Assembly (NCBI GenBank): GCA_039028155.1
Contig: JBCCIS010000017.1
Coordinates: 1 to 64,000, forward strand
DNA: 64,000 bases
Direction: 5' to 3'
Source of the DNA: Pseudomonadota bacterium
Lineage (GTDB): Bacteria > Pseudomonadota > Alphaproteobacteria > SP197
Made by a program: the position numbers and the translations under genes. The notes below the pieces were generated by a model. That model was not told the origin of the DNA, searched no databases, and saw nothing but the letters and a program-made list of their open reading frames with translations. Position 1 is the first letter of the stretch, and each line of letters opens with the position of its first letter. Of this stretch, positions 36,271-45,290 are shown in pieces.

Positions 36271-37575
36271 GTAGCCGCCGTCTTGGAAGTGGACGTCGAT
36301 CGCCGCGGTGATGGCCGACATGAAATCACGACGATAGGACTCGGTTTTCAGTTTCGATTCCTCGTCGGCGTTCGACATGTAGCCCAGCTCGACCAACACA
36401 GACGGAACATCCGGCGCCTTCAAGACACGGAACCCGGCGAAGCGGTGCGCGTTCGAACGCAGCTTCACAAAACTCTGTAACTGCGCGGTCAGAAGGCGCG
36501 CGAATTGCGCAGACGCGTTGGTCGTCTCGCGCTGGGCAAGATCGATCAGGATATCTGTCGTCAACGGGTCATAGGCGACGTTGACAAAGTCGACGCCGGC
36601 AATCAGGTCGGCCTTGTTTTCCTTAGCCGCAAGGGCGGCGGCCTCATCGTCGGATGCCGTTTCCGAAAGCGTGTAGACGCCGGCGCCGCGCATGCTTGAG
36701 TCATCCATGCTGTCGGCGTGGACCGAGATGAACAGATCGGCACCGGAGGCGCGCGCTATCTCGACGCGTTCGGCAAGCCGCAGGAAGATATCGCTGTCGC
36801 GCGTCAGGACCACGGTGTAACGGCCTGTCGCCTCGAGCTGGCGTTTCAGTTCGCGCGCGGCGTCCAGAACAATGTCCTTCTCGTAGATCCCGCTGTGACC
36901 GATTGCGCCGGGGTCAACACCGCCATGACCAGGATCGACAACGATGACAAACCTGTCAGGATTCGGTTTGACGCCAGGCAACGGCGGACCGTCATAGACC
37001 GGCACATCGAATGTGCTTTCCGGAACCTGGACGCTCGTCTGCTGAATGTCGACGACCGGCTCGGGCACCACGCCCGGCTCCTCTTGGGCGGCGACAAGGT
37101 CGAGGACGAAGCGGTAGCTGAAGCTGGCCGAGGGCTCCAGGATGAAAACGCGTTGCACGCTGACCGGCCCGCTGACGTCGAGCACGATGCGGGATCGACC
37201 GGGCTCGAACGGACCGAAGCGGAAACCGTCAATCAGGCCGGTCGAGACCTGCTGCGACTGTTCGGGGATCTGCCACGCCACCTCAGGCAGGTCGATGACC
37301 ACCCGATAGGGATTTTCAAGAGTCGAAATCTGGTAGTCGACCGCGGTGCTGACATCCAGCACGAACCGCGTCGCTTCGGCGTTCACGCCGGTCCTGACCC
37401 CGATCACCTGGGTCTCGGCCGCGCGCGCCACGTCGACCGCCAGGAAGGCCGTCACCGCCAAAGCCAGCGCCGCCAAGCCGCACCGTGTGGGCCATTGACG
37501 CCAAGAACTAACGGTTGTCCGCCGGGCTTGCCGCATACTAGAATGTCTCTGTCGCTGAACCGTCGCTTTTATCAT
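36268..37575 (-). CDS. amiC: N-acetylmuramoyl-L-alanine amidase (AMIN + Amidase_3)
   Basis: The 435-residue periplasmic amidase cuts the bond between MurNAc and the stem peptide during cell separation. A signal peptide lies near residues 32-52 (ending ARA). An AMIN domain (residues 55-165, binding the septal envelope) is followed by the Amidase_3 domain: IVVDPGHGGVDPGAIGHSGIYEKDIVL near residue 210 (His and Glu zinc ligands) and ISVHADSMDD near residue 278 (His), ending VPSVLVELGYMSN with Glu. ATGs at 37575 and 37536 are both possible starts. A hairpin follows the stop directly. Confidence 0.92.
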   Translation of the reverse strand: MIKATVQRQRHSSMRQARRTTVSSWRQWPTRCGLAALALAVTAFLAVDVARAAETQVIGVRTGVNAEATRFVLDVSTAVDYQISTLENPYRVVIDLPEVAWQIPEQSQQVSTGLIDGFRFGPFEPGRSRIVLDVSGPVSVQRVFILEPSASFSYRFVLDLVAAQEEPGVVPEPVVDIQQTSVQVPESTFDVPVYDGPPLPGVKPNPDRFVIVVDPGHGGVDPGAIGHSGIYEKDIVLDAARELKRQLEATGRYTVVLTRDSDIFLRLAERVEIARASGADLFISVHADSMDDSSMRGAGVYTLSETASDDEAAALAAKENKADLIAGVDFVNVAYDPLTTDILIDLAQRETTNASAQFARLLTAQLQSFVKLRSNAHRFAGFRVLKAPDVPSVLVELGYMSNADEESKLKTESYRRDFMSAITAAIDVHFQDGGY

Positions 37576-37613
37576 TGCCTCTATGGCATTGATAGAAATG
37601 GGTAAAAAGCGAC
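37562..37613. repeat. Nested inverted repeats around the amiC start
   Basis: GTCGCTTTT (37562-37570) pairs with AAAAGCGAC (37605-37613), enclosing a second near-perfect dyad TATCATTGCC/GGCATTGATA (37570-37579 and 37585-37594). The inner dyad includes the first possible amiC ATG (37573-37575). It could occlude translation initiation of amiC or serve as an operator between amiC and rne. Confidence 0.4.
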
Positions 37614-37873
37614 CCTATAGAATCACGATCTGCGCGCCACGGCAAGTCTTGGCGTGCACCCTGACTAAAGGATTCAGGTGGAACCCCGAATTTTGACACC
37701 GAAATCGACATCCGGAACCAGCCATCCACCCACCGGTCATGCCGGCTGTGGACAAGGCCGGCCGGCCCTCGGTTTTGCGGCCATTTCTGGGGTTTCGCAC
37801 GCAACCGCGACGGCCCCAAGACGGCGCGACTTGATCGCCGCCGTCCCGGTCGTCCCCGACCACAGGACCTTAC
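37576..37873. promoter_or_regulatory. Intergenic region between amiC and rne (RNase E leader)
   Basis: These 298 bases must hold divergent promoters for amiC and rne and the rne 5' untranslated region. RNase E leaders are often long and structured for autoregulation. A second palindromic patch, GGCCGGCCGGCC, lies near 37763-37774. AGGA lies seven bases before the rne ATG. Confidence 0.4.
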
Positions 37874-40606
37874 ATGACACGACGTATGTTGATCGACGCC
37901 GGCCACCGGGAAGAGACCCGGGTCGTCGTCGCAGATGGACAGGAGCTCCAAGAATTTGACGTTGAATCGTCAAGCAAATCGCAGCTTAAAGGGAACATCT
38001 ATCTCGCCAAGGTAACCCGTGTCGAACCGTCGCTTCAGGCGGCGTTCGTCGACTATGGCGGCAACCGCCACGGCTTTCTGGCGTTCAGCGAGATCCATCC
38101 CGACTACTTCCAGATCCCGGTTTCCGATCGCGAAGCGCTGGCCGCCGAACAGGCGCGCCTTGTTGATGAAGCGCGCGACGCCGACGAAAACGAAGCCGAC
38201 GAAGAGGCCGCCGCCGATGAGGCAGCCGACAATAACGACGATGCCGAAGATTTGAACGACGATGACAGCGCCGACGCAGCCGCCGGCGATGCCGATGACG
38301 ACAGTGACGACGCCGATGATGAACCGGCCGCCGAAGCCGAAGGTGGCGACACCGGCGACGACACGGACGACACGGACGACACCGACGACACGGGCGACAA
38401 ACAGGACGACGACGAAACCGGCGCTGAACAAACCGACGGCGACGAAGCCGAGACATCAAAGGACGACGAGAAGCCGGTCGAAGCCCGAAGCGAAAAACCG
38501 AAACGGCGGCCGCGCCGTCGCCGCCGCCAGACCAACGACGACGATCACGGCGATGATCGCGAGCAGGTGGCGCGTCGCGAAGCAATTCTGAAGCGCGGCT
38601 ACAAGATCCAGGAAGTCATCAAGCGTCGCCAGATCCTGCTGGTTCAGGTCGTCAAGGAAGAGCGCGGCAACAAAGGCGCGGCGCTTACGACCTATATGTC
38701 GATCGCCGGACGTTATTGCGTCTTGATGCCGAACACACCGCGCGGCGGTGGCATCTCGCGCAAGATTGCCGACCCGCAGCAGCGCCGACGCCTCAAAGCC
38801 ATCGCCCAGGACCTGAACGTGCCAGAGGGCACCGGCCTTATCATCCGCACCGCCGGCATGGGCCGCACTAAAGCCGAGATCAAGCGCGACTTCACCGGCC
38901 TCCTCAAGCAGTGGGAGAGCATCCGCGAAGAGACGCTGAAATCGTCAGCGCCGATGCTGATCTATGAAGAGGCCAACATCATCAAGCGCGCCATCCGCGA
39001 CCTCTACACCAAGGATGTCGACGAGGTGCTGGTCGAGGGCGACGAAGGCTACAAAATGGCCAAGTCCTATATGCGCCTGTTGATGCCGAGCCACGCCAAG
39101 CGCGTGCAGCAGTACACCGAAGCGGTGCCGCTGTTCCACAAGTTCAACGTCGAACACAAGCTCGACGCCATGCATAGCCCGATCGTGCAGTTGAAGTCCG
39201 GCGGCTACATCGTCATCAACCCGACCGAGGCGCTCGTCGCCATCGACATCAACTCCGGGCGCTCGACCAAGGAGCGCAATATCGAGGAGACCGCGCTGAA
39301 GACGAACAGCGAGGCGGCCGTCGAGATCGCCCGCCAGCTGCGCCTGCGCGACCTCGCCGGTTTGATCGTGATCGACTTCATCGACATGGATGAAGGCCGT
39401 AACGAACGCGCCGTCGAACGCAAACTGAAAGAGGCGCTGAAGAGCGACCGCGCCCGCATCCAGGTCGGGCGCATCAGTTCGTTCGGTCTGCTGGAACTGT
39501 CACGTCAGCGCTTGCGGCCCAGCCTGCATGAGGCGCTGAGCGATATCTGCCCCCATTGCGGCGGAAGCGGTTTCGTACGCTCGATCGGATCGACCGCGTT
39601 GCACGTCCTGCGCGGCATCGAACAGGAAGGCATGCAACAGCGTTCCCAGTCGATCCGCGTTCAGGTGCCGACGGAAGTCGCGCTCTATCTGCTGAACGAC
39701 AAACGCCCGTCCCTGATCGAGATCGAACAGCGCTACGACATGACGGTGCTGGTCGAGCGCGACGAGGATCTGGTGCCGCCCGACTTCCGGGTCGAAACGG
39801 TGGTGCCGCGCACGGACGGACAACCGATCGAATTGCTGGCCGGCTCAGAAGCGGGCGCGCAGGAGAGCGATGACCGAGCCGATGCCGATGACGCCGACGG
39901 TGAGGACGGCGGCAGGCGCCGCAAACGCCGGCGCAAGTCCAGACGGCGGCGCGGCGGCGACAACGAGCGTGACGGTGCGAACGCGGCTGGTGACGATAAC
40001 GCCGCCAGTGACGAGGACGGCTCAAAGGCCAAGTCCGAGCGTGACGACGAGGAAGGCGGCGAAGGCCGCAAACGACGCCGGCGCGGCAAACGCGGCGGCC
40101 GCCGTCGACGCGGACGTGGCGAGGCCGCCGCGGCCGAGCCAGGCGAAGCCGGTGCCGAAGACGCCGTCCAGGGGGACAGCAACGCGTCTGCTGCCAGCGA
40201 GAGCACCGACGCTGGCGAAGCGACTGCCTCACCCGACGGTGCTTCTGGCGACGACGAGGCGAAGCCGGAGAAGAAAAAACGCCGCTCCCGCGCCAAGTCG
40301 AAGGCCAAGAAAGCGAGCGAGGCCGAGGGCGGCGATGATGATGCGCCGACGCCCCCCGAAGACACCGGCGAACCGGCCGACGACAAGGGCAAAGTGGAGC
40401 CGACACCAGCTGCCGAAACGCCGGCCCATGATGACGAGACCGTTCCGGTCGCGGCGTCTGGTGGCGACGACACCGTGACCACTGCGCCCGGCGGCAACAA
40501 TGGCGGCGGACCGGTGCGCGAGCCCGACCCGACACCGGACGAAGCCGCCGAGACAACGCGCTCCGGCCCGCCGCGGCGCGGTTGGTGGCAAAAGATCGTT
40601 CGTTAG
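37874..40606 (+). CDS. rne: Ribonuclease E
   Basis: The 910-residue endonuclease processes rRNA and tRNA and initiates mRNA decay. The S1 domain starts at GNIYLAKVTRVEPSLQAAFVDYGGNRHGFLAF near residue 36 and is interrupted by an acidic insertion of about 120 residues (near 95-215, with four DDT repeats) before resuming at KRRQILLVQVVKEERGNKGA. The catalytic domain follows: VAIDINSGRSTKERN and VIDFIDMDEGRNERAVE with the metal-binding aspartates, then the zinc link CPHCGGSGFVRS. The C-terminal 300 residues are disordered, with RRRKRRRKSRRRRGG-type basic blocks and acidic stretches expected to bind RNA and degradosome partners. Confidence 0.95.
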   Translation: MTRRMLIDAGHREETRVVVADGQELQEFDVESSSKSQLKGNIYLAKVTRVEPSLQAAFVDYGGNRHGFLAFSEIHPDYFQIPVSDREALAAEQARLVDEARDADENEADEEAAADEAADNNDDAEDLNDDDSADAAAGDADDDSDDADDEPAAEAEGGDTGDDTDDTDDTDDTGDKQDDDETGAEQTDGDEAETSKDDEKPVEARSEKPKRRPRRRRRQTNDDDHGDDREQVARREAILKRGYKIQEVIKRRQILLVQVVKEERGNKGAALTTYMSIAGRYCVLMPNTPRGGGISRKIADPQQRRRLKAIAQDLNVPEGTGLIIRTAGMGRTKAEIKRDFTGLLKQWESIREETLKSSAPMLIYEEANIIKRAIRDLYTKDVDEVLVEGDEGYKMAKSYMRLLMPSHAKRVQQYTEAVPLFHKFNVEHKLDAMHSPIVQLKSGGYIVINPTEALVAIDINSGRSTKERNIEETALKTNSEAAVEIARQLRLRDLAGLIVIDFIDMDEGRNERAVERKLKEALKSDRARIQVGRISSFGLLELSRQRLRPSLHEALSDICPHCGGSGFVRSIGSTALHVLRGIEQEGMQQRSQSIRVQVPTEVALYLLNDKRPSLIEIEQRYDMTVLVERDEDLVPPDFRVETVVPRTDGQPIELLAGSEAGAQESDDRADADDADGEDGGRRRKRRRKSRRRRGGDNERDGANAAGDDNAASDEDGSKAKSERDDEEGGEGRKRRRRGKRGGRRRRGRGEAAAAEPGEAGAEDAVQGDSNASAASESTDAGEATASPDGASGDDEAKPEKKKRRSRAKSKAKKASEAEGGDDDAPTPPEDTGEPADDKGKVEPTPAAETPAHDDETVPVAASGGDDTVTTAPGGNNGGGPVREPDPTPDEAAETTRSGPPRRGWWQKIVR
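38357..38392 (+). repeat. Tandem 9-base repeats inside rne
   Basis: Four copies of GACGACACS (S = C or G) in a row encode Asp-Asp-Thr repeats in the acidic insertion of RNase E. Such in-frame repeats vary in number easily between strains. Confidence 0.8.
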
Positions 40607-40828
40607 AGCTCTGCCGCTTACACGCCAACACGTCCCCCTCTCCCCAACGAGGGAGAGGGCCGGGGTGAGAGCGCAGCGCGCGATAGCGCGCGTGGACAAC
40701 CGGCGCCGGCGTATCCCGAGCACGTGCCCCGCACCCTGCTTCGGCTAGGACGCTCGCGCGCCCAAGCCTGCGTATCCCTCTCCCTCAAGGAGCGAGGGAA
40801 ACCAGGATGACTCGGCTGGACTGAGATG
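40607..40828. repeat. Intergenic repeats (CCCTCTCCC-type) after rne
   Basis: The 220-base gap between rne and the aminotransferase gene contains an inverted repeat CCCTCTCCC/GGGAGAGGG (40636-40644, 40651-40659) and a second CCCTC...GAGGG motif at about 40776-40798. CT/GA-rich dyads of this kind are dispersed repeats in many high-GC proteobacteria. They sit between convergent genes and may also end transcription. Confidence 0.55.
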
Positions 40829-41992
40829 TTACCGCCGAAGTTGACTGGGCAGCCACGCCACGAGGCGATTGGCTGCCTCGTCAATGTCCGCCGTCGGACC
40901 GGAGAACGAGATCCGGATCGACTGGCGGCCGCGCAGCGGGTCGAAGTCGATACCGGGCGTCATCGCGACGCCCGTCGCGTCCAGGATCTGCTCGCACAGG
41001 ACTTCGCTGTCATCGGCCAAATGGGCGGTATCGGCGTAGATGTAAAAGGCGCCGTCAGCCTGGCTCAAGCGGTCGAGACCGGCCTTGGGCAACCGGTCGA
41101 GCAGCAGTTCCCGGTTCTCGCGGTAGACGGCGACGTTGCCACGCAGCTCGTCATGGCAGTCGAAGGCGGCGACGGCCGCGAACTGCGAGAGCGTCGGTGG
41201 CGAGATGAAGAAGTTCTGCGCCAGACGCTCGATCGGTTTCTGCAGGTCTTCGGGCACGACCATCCAACCGACACGCCAGCCCGTCATGGAGAAATACTTC
41301 GAGAAGCTGTTGATGACGACAGCGTCGGCGTTCAAGCCAACCGCCGTCGTCGCATCAAAGTCGAACGCTATCCCGTGATAGATCTCGTCGGATATCAGCC
41401 GGATCCCGTGGGCCGCGCAATAGTCGCACAGCGCCACCATGCCGGCACGGTCGATCATGGTGCCGGTGGGGTTGGAGGGGCTGGCGATGATCAGGCCGTC
41501 CAGCTTTCCCTGATACGCCTCCAGCATGGCGACCGTCGGCTGATAGCGTGTCTCGTGGTCGACTGGCAAACCGACGGCTTCAATGCCCAGTGCACTCAGG
41601 ATGTTCCGGTAGCAGGGGTAACCCGGCTCGGCGATGGCAACGCGGTCGCCGACATCGAAGGCGGCGAGAAAAGCCAACACGAACCCGCCTGACGACCCCG
41701 TGGTGACAACGATGTGTTCGCTCGGCACATGGACACCGTAGTTGTCCTGATAGTGACGCGCGATCGCCGCACGCAGCGGCTCGATGCCGAGGGCGACCGT
41801 GTAGCCCAGCCGCTCATCGTCAATAACCCGTTGCGCGGCCTGCCGTACACCGCGCGGCGCCGGCGTACCGGGCTGGCCGACTTCCAGGTGCAAGACGTCC
41901 CTGCCCGACGCCAGCCGCTCGGCGGCGGCGCGCATCACCTCCATGACATAGAACGGCGGTACGCTGCCGCGCTTGGAGACCTTGATCGCCAT
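40829..41992 (-). CDS. Pyridoxal phosphate-dependent aminotransferase (class I/II)
   Basis: The 387-residue fold-type I aminotransferase has the substrate-clamp region at MAIKVSKRGSVPPFYVMEV, PLP-phosphate residues in VVTTGSSGGFVLAFL, the N-P-T-G segment SPSNPTGTMIDR near residue 170, DEIYHGIAFD near 204 and the PLP-lysine site NSFSKYFSMTGWRVGW near residue 230. The closest relatives are aspartate/alanine/aromatic-type aminotransferases; the amino acid used cannot be fixed. The ATG at 41990-41992 is preferred over an upstream TTG at 42004. Confidence 0.85.
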   Translation of the reverse strand: MAIKVSKRGSVPPFYVMEVMRAAAERLASGRDVLHLEVGQPGTPAPRGVRQAAQRVIDDERLGYTVALGIEPLRAAIARHYQDNYGVHVPSEHIVVTTGSSGGFVLAFLAAFDVGDRVAIAEPGYPCYRNILSALGIEAVGLPVDHETRYQPTVAMLEAYQGKLDGLIIASPSNPTGTMIDRAGMVALCDYCAAHGIRLISDEIYHGIAFDFDATTAVGLNADAVVINSFSKYFSMTGWRVGWMVVPEDLQKPIERLAQNFFISPPTLSQFAAVAAFDCHDELRGNVAVYRENRELLLDRLPKAGLDRLSQADGAFYIYADTAHLADDSEVLCEQILDATGVAMTPGIDFDPLRGRQSIRISFSGPTADIDEAANRLVAWLPSQLRR

Positions 41993-42045
41993 GGTCAGTC
42001 CCAATCAGCCCAAAAGCTGCCAATATCAGACAGGCTCAGGCAGCG

Positions 42046-43689
42046 TCAGCCGCCAACCGCAAGACCGAAGCCGCGGGGATCGTTCACGAAGCTGCAGCTG
42101 CCTGGGTTACTGCGCACGCCGCCTGGACAATAAATCGCGTTGACCCGCCCAAGCTCCGGGAACGAGCGCAATTCGTACCCCCGGGCAATGAGGGTATCGA
42201 GCGTGCTCTGCGGTATCGCTTCCTCGACGATGGCGACGTCGGGCAAGCCGGGGTCGAAGACCCTGGGCGCATCGATGGCTTCGGCCAATGACATATCTGC
42301 CTGCATGATGCCGGCGGTAACGGTCGCCATGACCGGGCCTGCGACAATGCCGCCCGATGTCGCACCGACAAAAATCACATCTTGCGTGTTCTCGTTCACC
42401 ATCAGGGCCGGCATCAACGACATGCCGTTACCCCATCCCTCGCCGGGTCTGGCCGCCAGAACGATACCGGTGCCCGGTGCCACGCGCCCGTTGCCGAACA
42501 GGCTGTTCATGGTGAAGACGCAGGACGCCGCGTTGCCGAACGCATCGACGGCGGAAACACTGGTCGATGCCGGGTTTTCCTGCAGCGGCGTCGGCGCTGC
42601 CGGCAGTTCGCCGATCGGCGTGGCCGCGCCAGGGCTGTAGCTCGACATCAACAGGTCGACGATCGCCGGGTCGGGCGGCGCGTCCGGCGCCATCGTCCGC
42701 GCGACGGCGGCACGCAGCGAGGTCGCCGCTTGAAGGTGCGCCCGGGCAGCCGGATCCGACTGGGCGAAAAGATCGCCCTCGTCATACATCGACCAGACCC
42801 ACAGGCTCGTCGCGCCTGCATCGAAGCCGGGTCCGGGCACGCGCAGCGGCGCTTCCGCGCCGAAAATCGCCTGCGGCACGGCGACGCTATAGGTCTCGCG
42901 CCACTGTGGCCGATAGTTGCGCATGTCCTCGAGCGTGATGCGGTTGCCGACTGACTGCACGGCTTCCACGAACTGTGCGGCGCCCAGGCTGGTGTAGAAA
43001 TCGCCAGCGCCGCGGGTGCGGATATAGGTCAGCATGGCGCTCAAATCGAGCTGGATCAGGTCGTCGCCCTCACGCAGCAGCCTGCCATCAGGCCCGGTAA
43101 AGACAGCATAGGCGCCGGGATCCTCGATCAGCGCGTCGCCGACCAAGGAGAGATCGCGCGCCAGAGCCCGCGAGACCGGGTGGCCGAACCGCGCCATGCG
43201 CTCGGCCGGCGTGATCAGATCGGTCCATGCCAGGACGCCCATTTCCGCGTGCAATACAGCCATCCCGCGCACGGCGCCGGGGATCATCGTGGGCCGCAAC
43301 TCGCCTTCCGGCGAGGCGGCCGGCATAGCGTCACGGAAATCAATCAATCGTGCCTGATTTTCGCCTTGTGTGTAGGCGATACACGCACCACCTGCGGCCA
43401 GAGAGGAGGCCGCCGGATAGGTCACGGCGCTGGCAAAGAAGTAGGCCACAACCGCATCCGCGGCGCTGCCGCCAGCCGCCAGGGTCGAGCGTGCAACGAG
43501 AACGGCGCGCGGCTCATCGCCGGCGACGCCACCGAAGAAACCCTCGACGATGGGCACGCCCTCGGTAACGTCATCGTCAAAGCCGTCCAAGGAGTCGCAA
43601 CCGATGAGCGTTGCCGAGACCAGCAAAACCGCCGCACAATGGCGGATCATGCGTGGTATTGTCACAGCATCTGCGAGCGCTTTCCGCAT
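42046..43689 (-). CDS. Gamma-glutamyltransferase-like lipoprotein
   Basis: The 547-residue product belongs to the gamma-glutamyltransferase (Ntn-hydrolase) family, which normally self-cleaves and transfers or hydrolyses gamma-glutamyl groups such as those of glutathione. It carries a lipobox, VSATLIGC, so it should be a lipoprotein. Aligning its NPASTSVSAVDAFGN with the family cleavage site (TTHYSVVDKDGN in E. coli) places Ser where the nucleophilic Thr normally is, with Thr next to it; GTGIVLAARPGEGWGNGM and GATSGG loops are present. Activity is thus uncertain. I choose ATG 43689, which follows AAGGAG closely, although the signal sequence core begins at 43650. Its 5' end overlaps the divergent M48 gene. 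Confidence 0.78.
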   Translation of the reverse strand: MRKALADAVTIPRMIRHCAAVLLVSATLIGCDSLDGFDDDVTEGVPIVEGFFGGVAGDEPRAVLVARSTLAAGGSAADAVVAYFFASAVTYPAASSLAAGGACIAYTQGENQARLIDFRDAMPAASPEGELRPTMIPGAVRGMAVLHAEMGVLAWTDLITPAERMARFGHPVSRALARDLSLVGDALIEDPGAYAVFTGPDGRLLREGDDLIQLDLSAMLTYIRTRGAGDFYTSLGAAQFVEAVQSVGNRITLEDMRNYRPQWRETYSVAVPQAIFGAEAPLRVPGPGFDAGATSLWVWSMYDEGDLFAQSDPAARAHLQAATSLRAAVARTMAPDAPPDPAIVDLLMSSYSPGAATPIGELPAAPTPLQENPASTSVSAVDAFGNAASCVFTMNSLFGNGRVAPGTGIVLAARPGEGWGNGMSLMPALMVNENTQDVIFVGATSGGIVAGPVMATVTAGIMQADMSLAEAIDAPRVFDPGLPDVAIVEEAIPQSTLDTLIARGYELRSFPELGRVNAIYCPGGVRSNPGSCSFVNDPRGFGLAVGG

Positions 43690-45031
43690 TTCTCTCCTTG
43701 CGGTTTTGTCGACCGTGTTGGTTTTAGGTGCTCTGCCGTGGGATCCTGCTTACGCTCAGTCCAGGCAGATCTCGATCCTGCGTGACGCAGAGATCGAAGA
43801 TACCATCCGCGTTTACGCCGATCCACTGTTCGTGGCGGCCGGCCTTGATCCTCAGTCGATCAATATTCATCTGGTCAACGACAGATCGCTGAACGCGTTC
43901 GTCTCCAACGGGCGCAACATGTTCATGTTCAGCGGGCTTTTGATGAGTACGGATGACCCCAACCAGATCATCGGGGTGATCGCGCATGAGACCGGCCATA
44001 TTGCCGGCGGGCATCTGGTCAGCGTGCGTGGCGAAGTAGAAAAGGCGACGGCCGCGGCCATTCTGTCAACCATCCTGGGCATTGCCGTCGCCGCCGCGAC
44101 GGGTGAAGGCGCGGCAGCCGCGGCCGGCAGCACGATCGGCTCTGGCATCGCACAACGCGAGTTCTTCCGCTACACCCGCACCCAGGAATCGGCTGCCGAC
44201 CAGGCCGCCCTGTCCTATCTCGACGCCACCGGCCAGTCGTCGGAGGGGCTCTACGACCTCCTGCGCACCTTCGAAAACCAGGAACTGCTTTCGGCGACCA
44301 ACCAGGACCCTTACATGCGGACCCATCCGCTGACGAGCGACCGGTTGCAGGCGGTCAAACATCACATCGAGGTTTCACCCCATAGCAACGCGCCCGCCGA
44401 TCCGGACCTGATGATGCGCCAGGCGCGCATGGTCGCCAAGCTGGTCGGCTTCCTGGAGAGCCTGCGGGTGACTTTGCAGCGCTATCCCGAAAGCGATCAG
44501 AGCATACCGGCCCGCTATGCCCGCTCGATTGCCTATTTCCAGGACCGCCAGATGGATAAGGCGGTGCCGCTGATCGACGGCCTGATCGCCGAGGAGCCGG
44601 ACAACCCCTATTTCCACGAATTGAAGGGGCAAATGCTGTTCGAGACCGGGTCTGGCGACCTGGCGCTCGCGAGTTATGCACAGTCAGTTGAGCTGGCGCC
44701 TGATCAGCCGCTGCTGGCAATCGGCTATGCCCAGGCCCTGATCGAATCCGGTGAGGAGACCAATCTGGAGATTGCCGCCAGTTCCCTCGAGCAGGCATTG
44801 CGTATCGAGCCACGCAACGCCACTGCCTGGCGTCTTCTGGGTATGGCCTATGGCCGGCTCGGCCTTGAAGCACGCGCGTCGGTGGCGTCCGCCGAGTTCT
44901 CCTACCTGACCGGCGACCACCAGCAGGCCGAGTTTTTGGCCCGGCGTGCGGTCCAGGGTCTTGAGTACGGCACGCCCGACTGGCAGCGAGCCAACGACAT
45001 CCTGAACGCCCTCAACGCCGGCGACGGTTAG
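43604..45031 (+). CDS. M48-family metallopeptidase with TPR repeats (BepA/YfgC-like)
   Basis: The 475-residue product is a periplasmic M48 zinc protease of the BepA type, which handles misfolded outer-membrane proteins. The zinc motif is IAHETGHIAGGH near residue 128 (HExxH), with the third ligand in SAADQAALSYLDATG near residue 190. TPR-like repeats fill the C-terminal half (YFHELKGQMLFETGSGDLALASY; TAWRLLGMAYGRLGLEARA). A signal peptide core lies near residues 25-51 (ending AYA). ATG 43604 has AAGGAG nine bases upstream; ATG 43649 would give a more compact signal peptide. Either choice overlaps the divergent gene. Confidence 0.88.
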   Translation: MSVAETSKTAAQWRIMRGIVTASASAFRISLLAVLSTVLVLGALPWDPAYAQSRQISILRDAEIEDTIRVYADPLFVAAGLDPQSINIHLVNDRSLNAFVSNGRNMFMFSGLLMSTDDPNQIIGVIAHETGHIAGGHLVSVRGEVEKATAAAILSTILGIAVAAATGEGAAAAAGSTIGSGIAQREFFRYTRTQESAADQAALSYLDATGQSSEGLYDLLRTFENQELLSATNQDPYMRTHPLTSDRLQAVKHHIEVSPHSNAPADPDLMMRQARMVAKLVGFLESLRVTLQRYPESDQSIPARYARSIAYFQDRQMDKAVPLIDGLIAEEPDNPYFHELKGQMLFETGSGDLALASYAQSVELAPDQPLLAIGYAQALIESGEETNLEIAASSLEQALRIEPRNATAWRLLGMAYGRLGLEARASVASAEFSYLTGDHQQAEFLARRAVQGLEYGTPDWQRANDILNALNAGDG

Positions 45032-45049
45032 AGTATTCTCCCTTCAAGC

Positions 45050-45130
45050 GGCATCACCAGCCCACTGCCCCTCCCCGGCCACCCATGGCGGGGTCCTCGG
45101 GGTGGCCGAAAGGCGGGGTGGGCCAGCACC
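45050..45130. repeat. Dispersed intergenic repeat, copy 1
   Basis: GGCATCACCAGCCCACT (45050-45066), followed by a CCCC/CCGGCCACCC segment, matches the start of a second copy at 54158. An inverted repeat CGGCCACCC (45076-45084)/GGGTGGCCG (45100-45108) lies within it. The remaining gap up to aroQ (259 bases in all) shows no gene. Confidence 0.6.
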
Positions 45131-45290
45131 GATTCCATGTACACAAAGAATACTCTGGCATTCTATCCACCGCCTCGCAGGCGGCATGGCGGCCGTCCGC
45201 CAATTGCGCGGTCCCTGCCCCATGCTATAAAACTCGCCATCACGGCATCCGCCCGGATGCCTGCCGACCGCGACTGAAACGGAACGGACC

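Noticed and set aside
38357-38392. Tandem repeats considered as a CRISPR-like array
   Set aside because: They are nine-base in-frame coding repeats in rne with no spacers.
40636-40798. CCCTCTCCC dyads considered as rho-independent terminators
   Set aside because: No T-run follows; they look like dispersed intergenic repeats.
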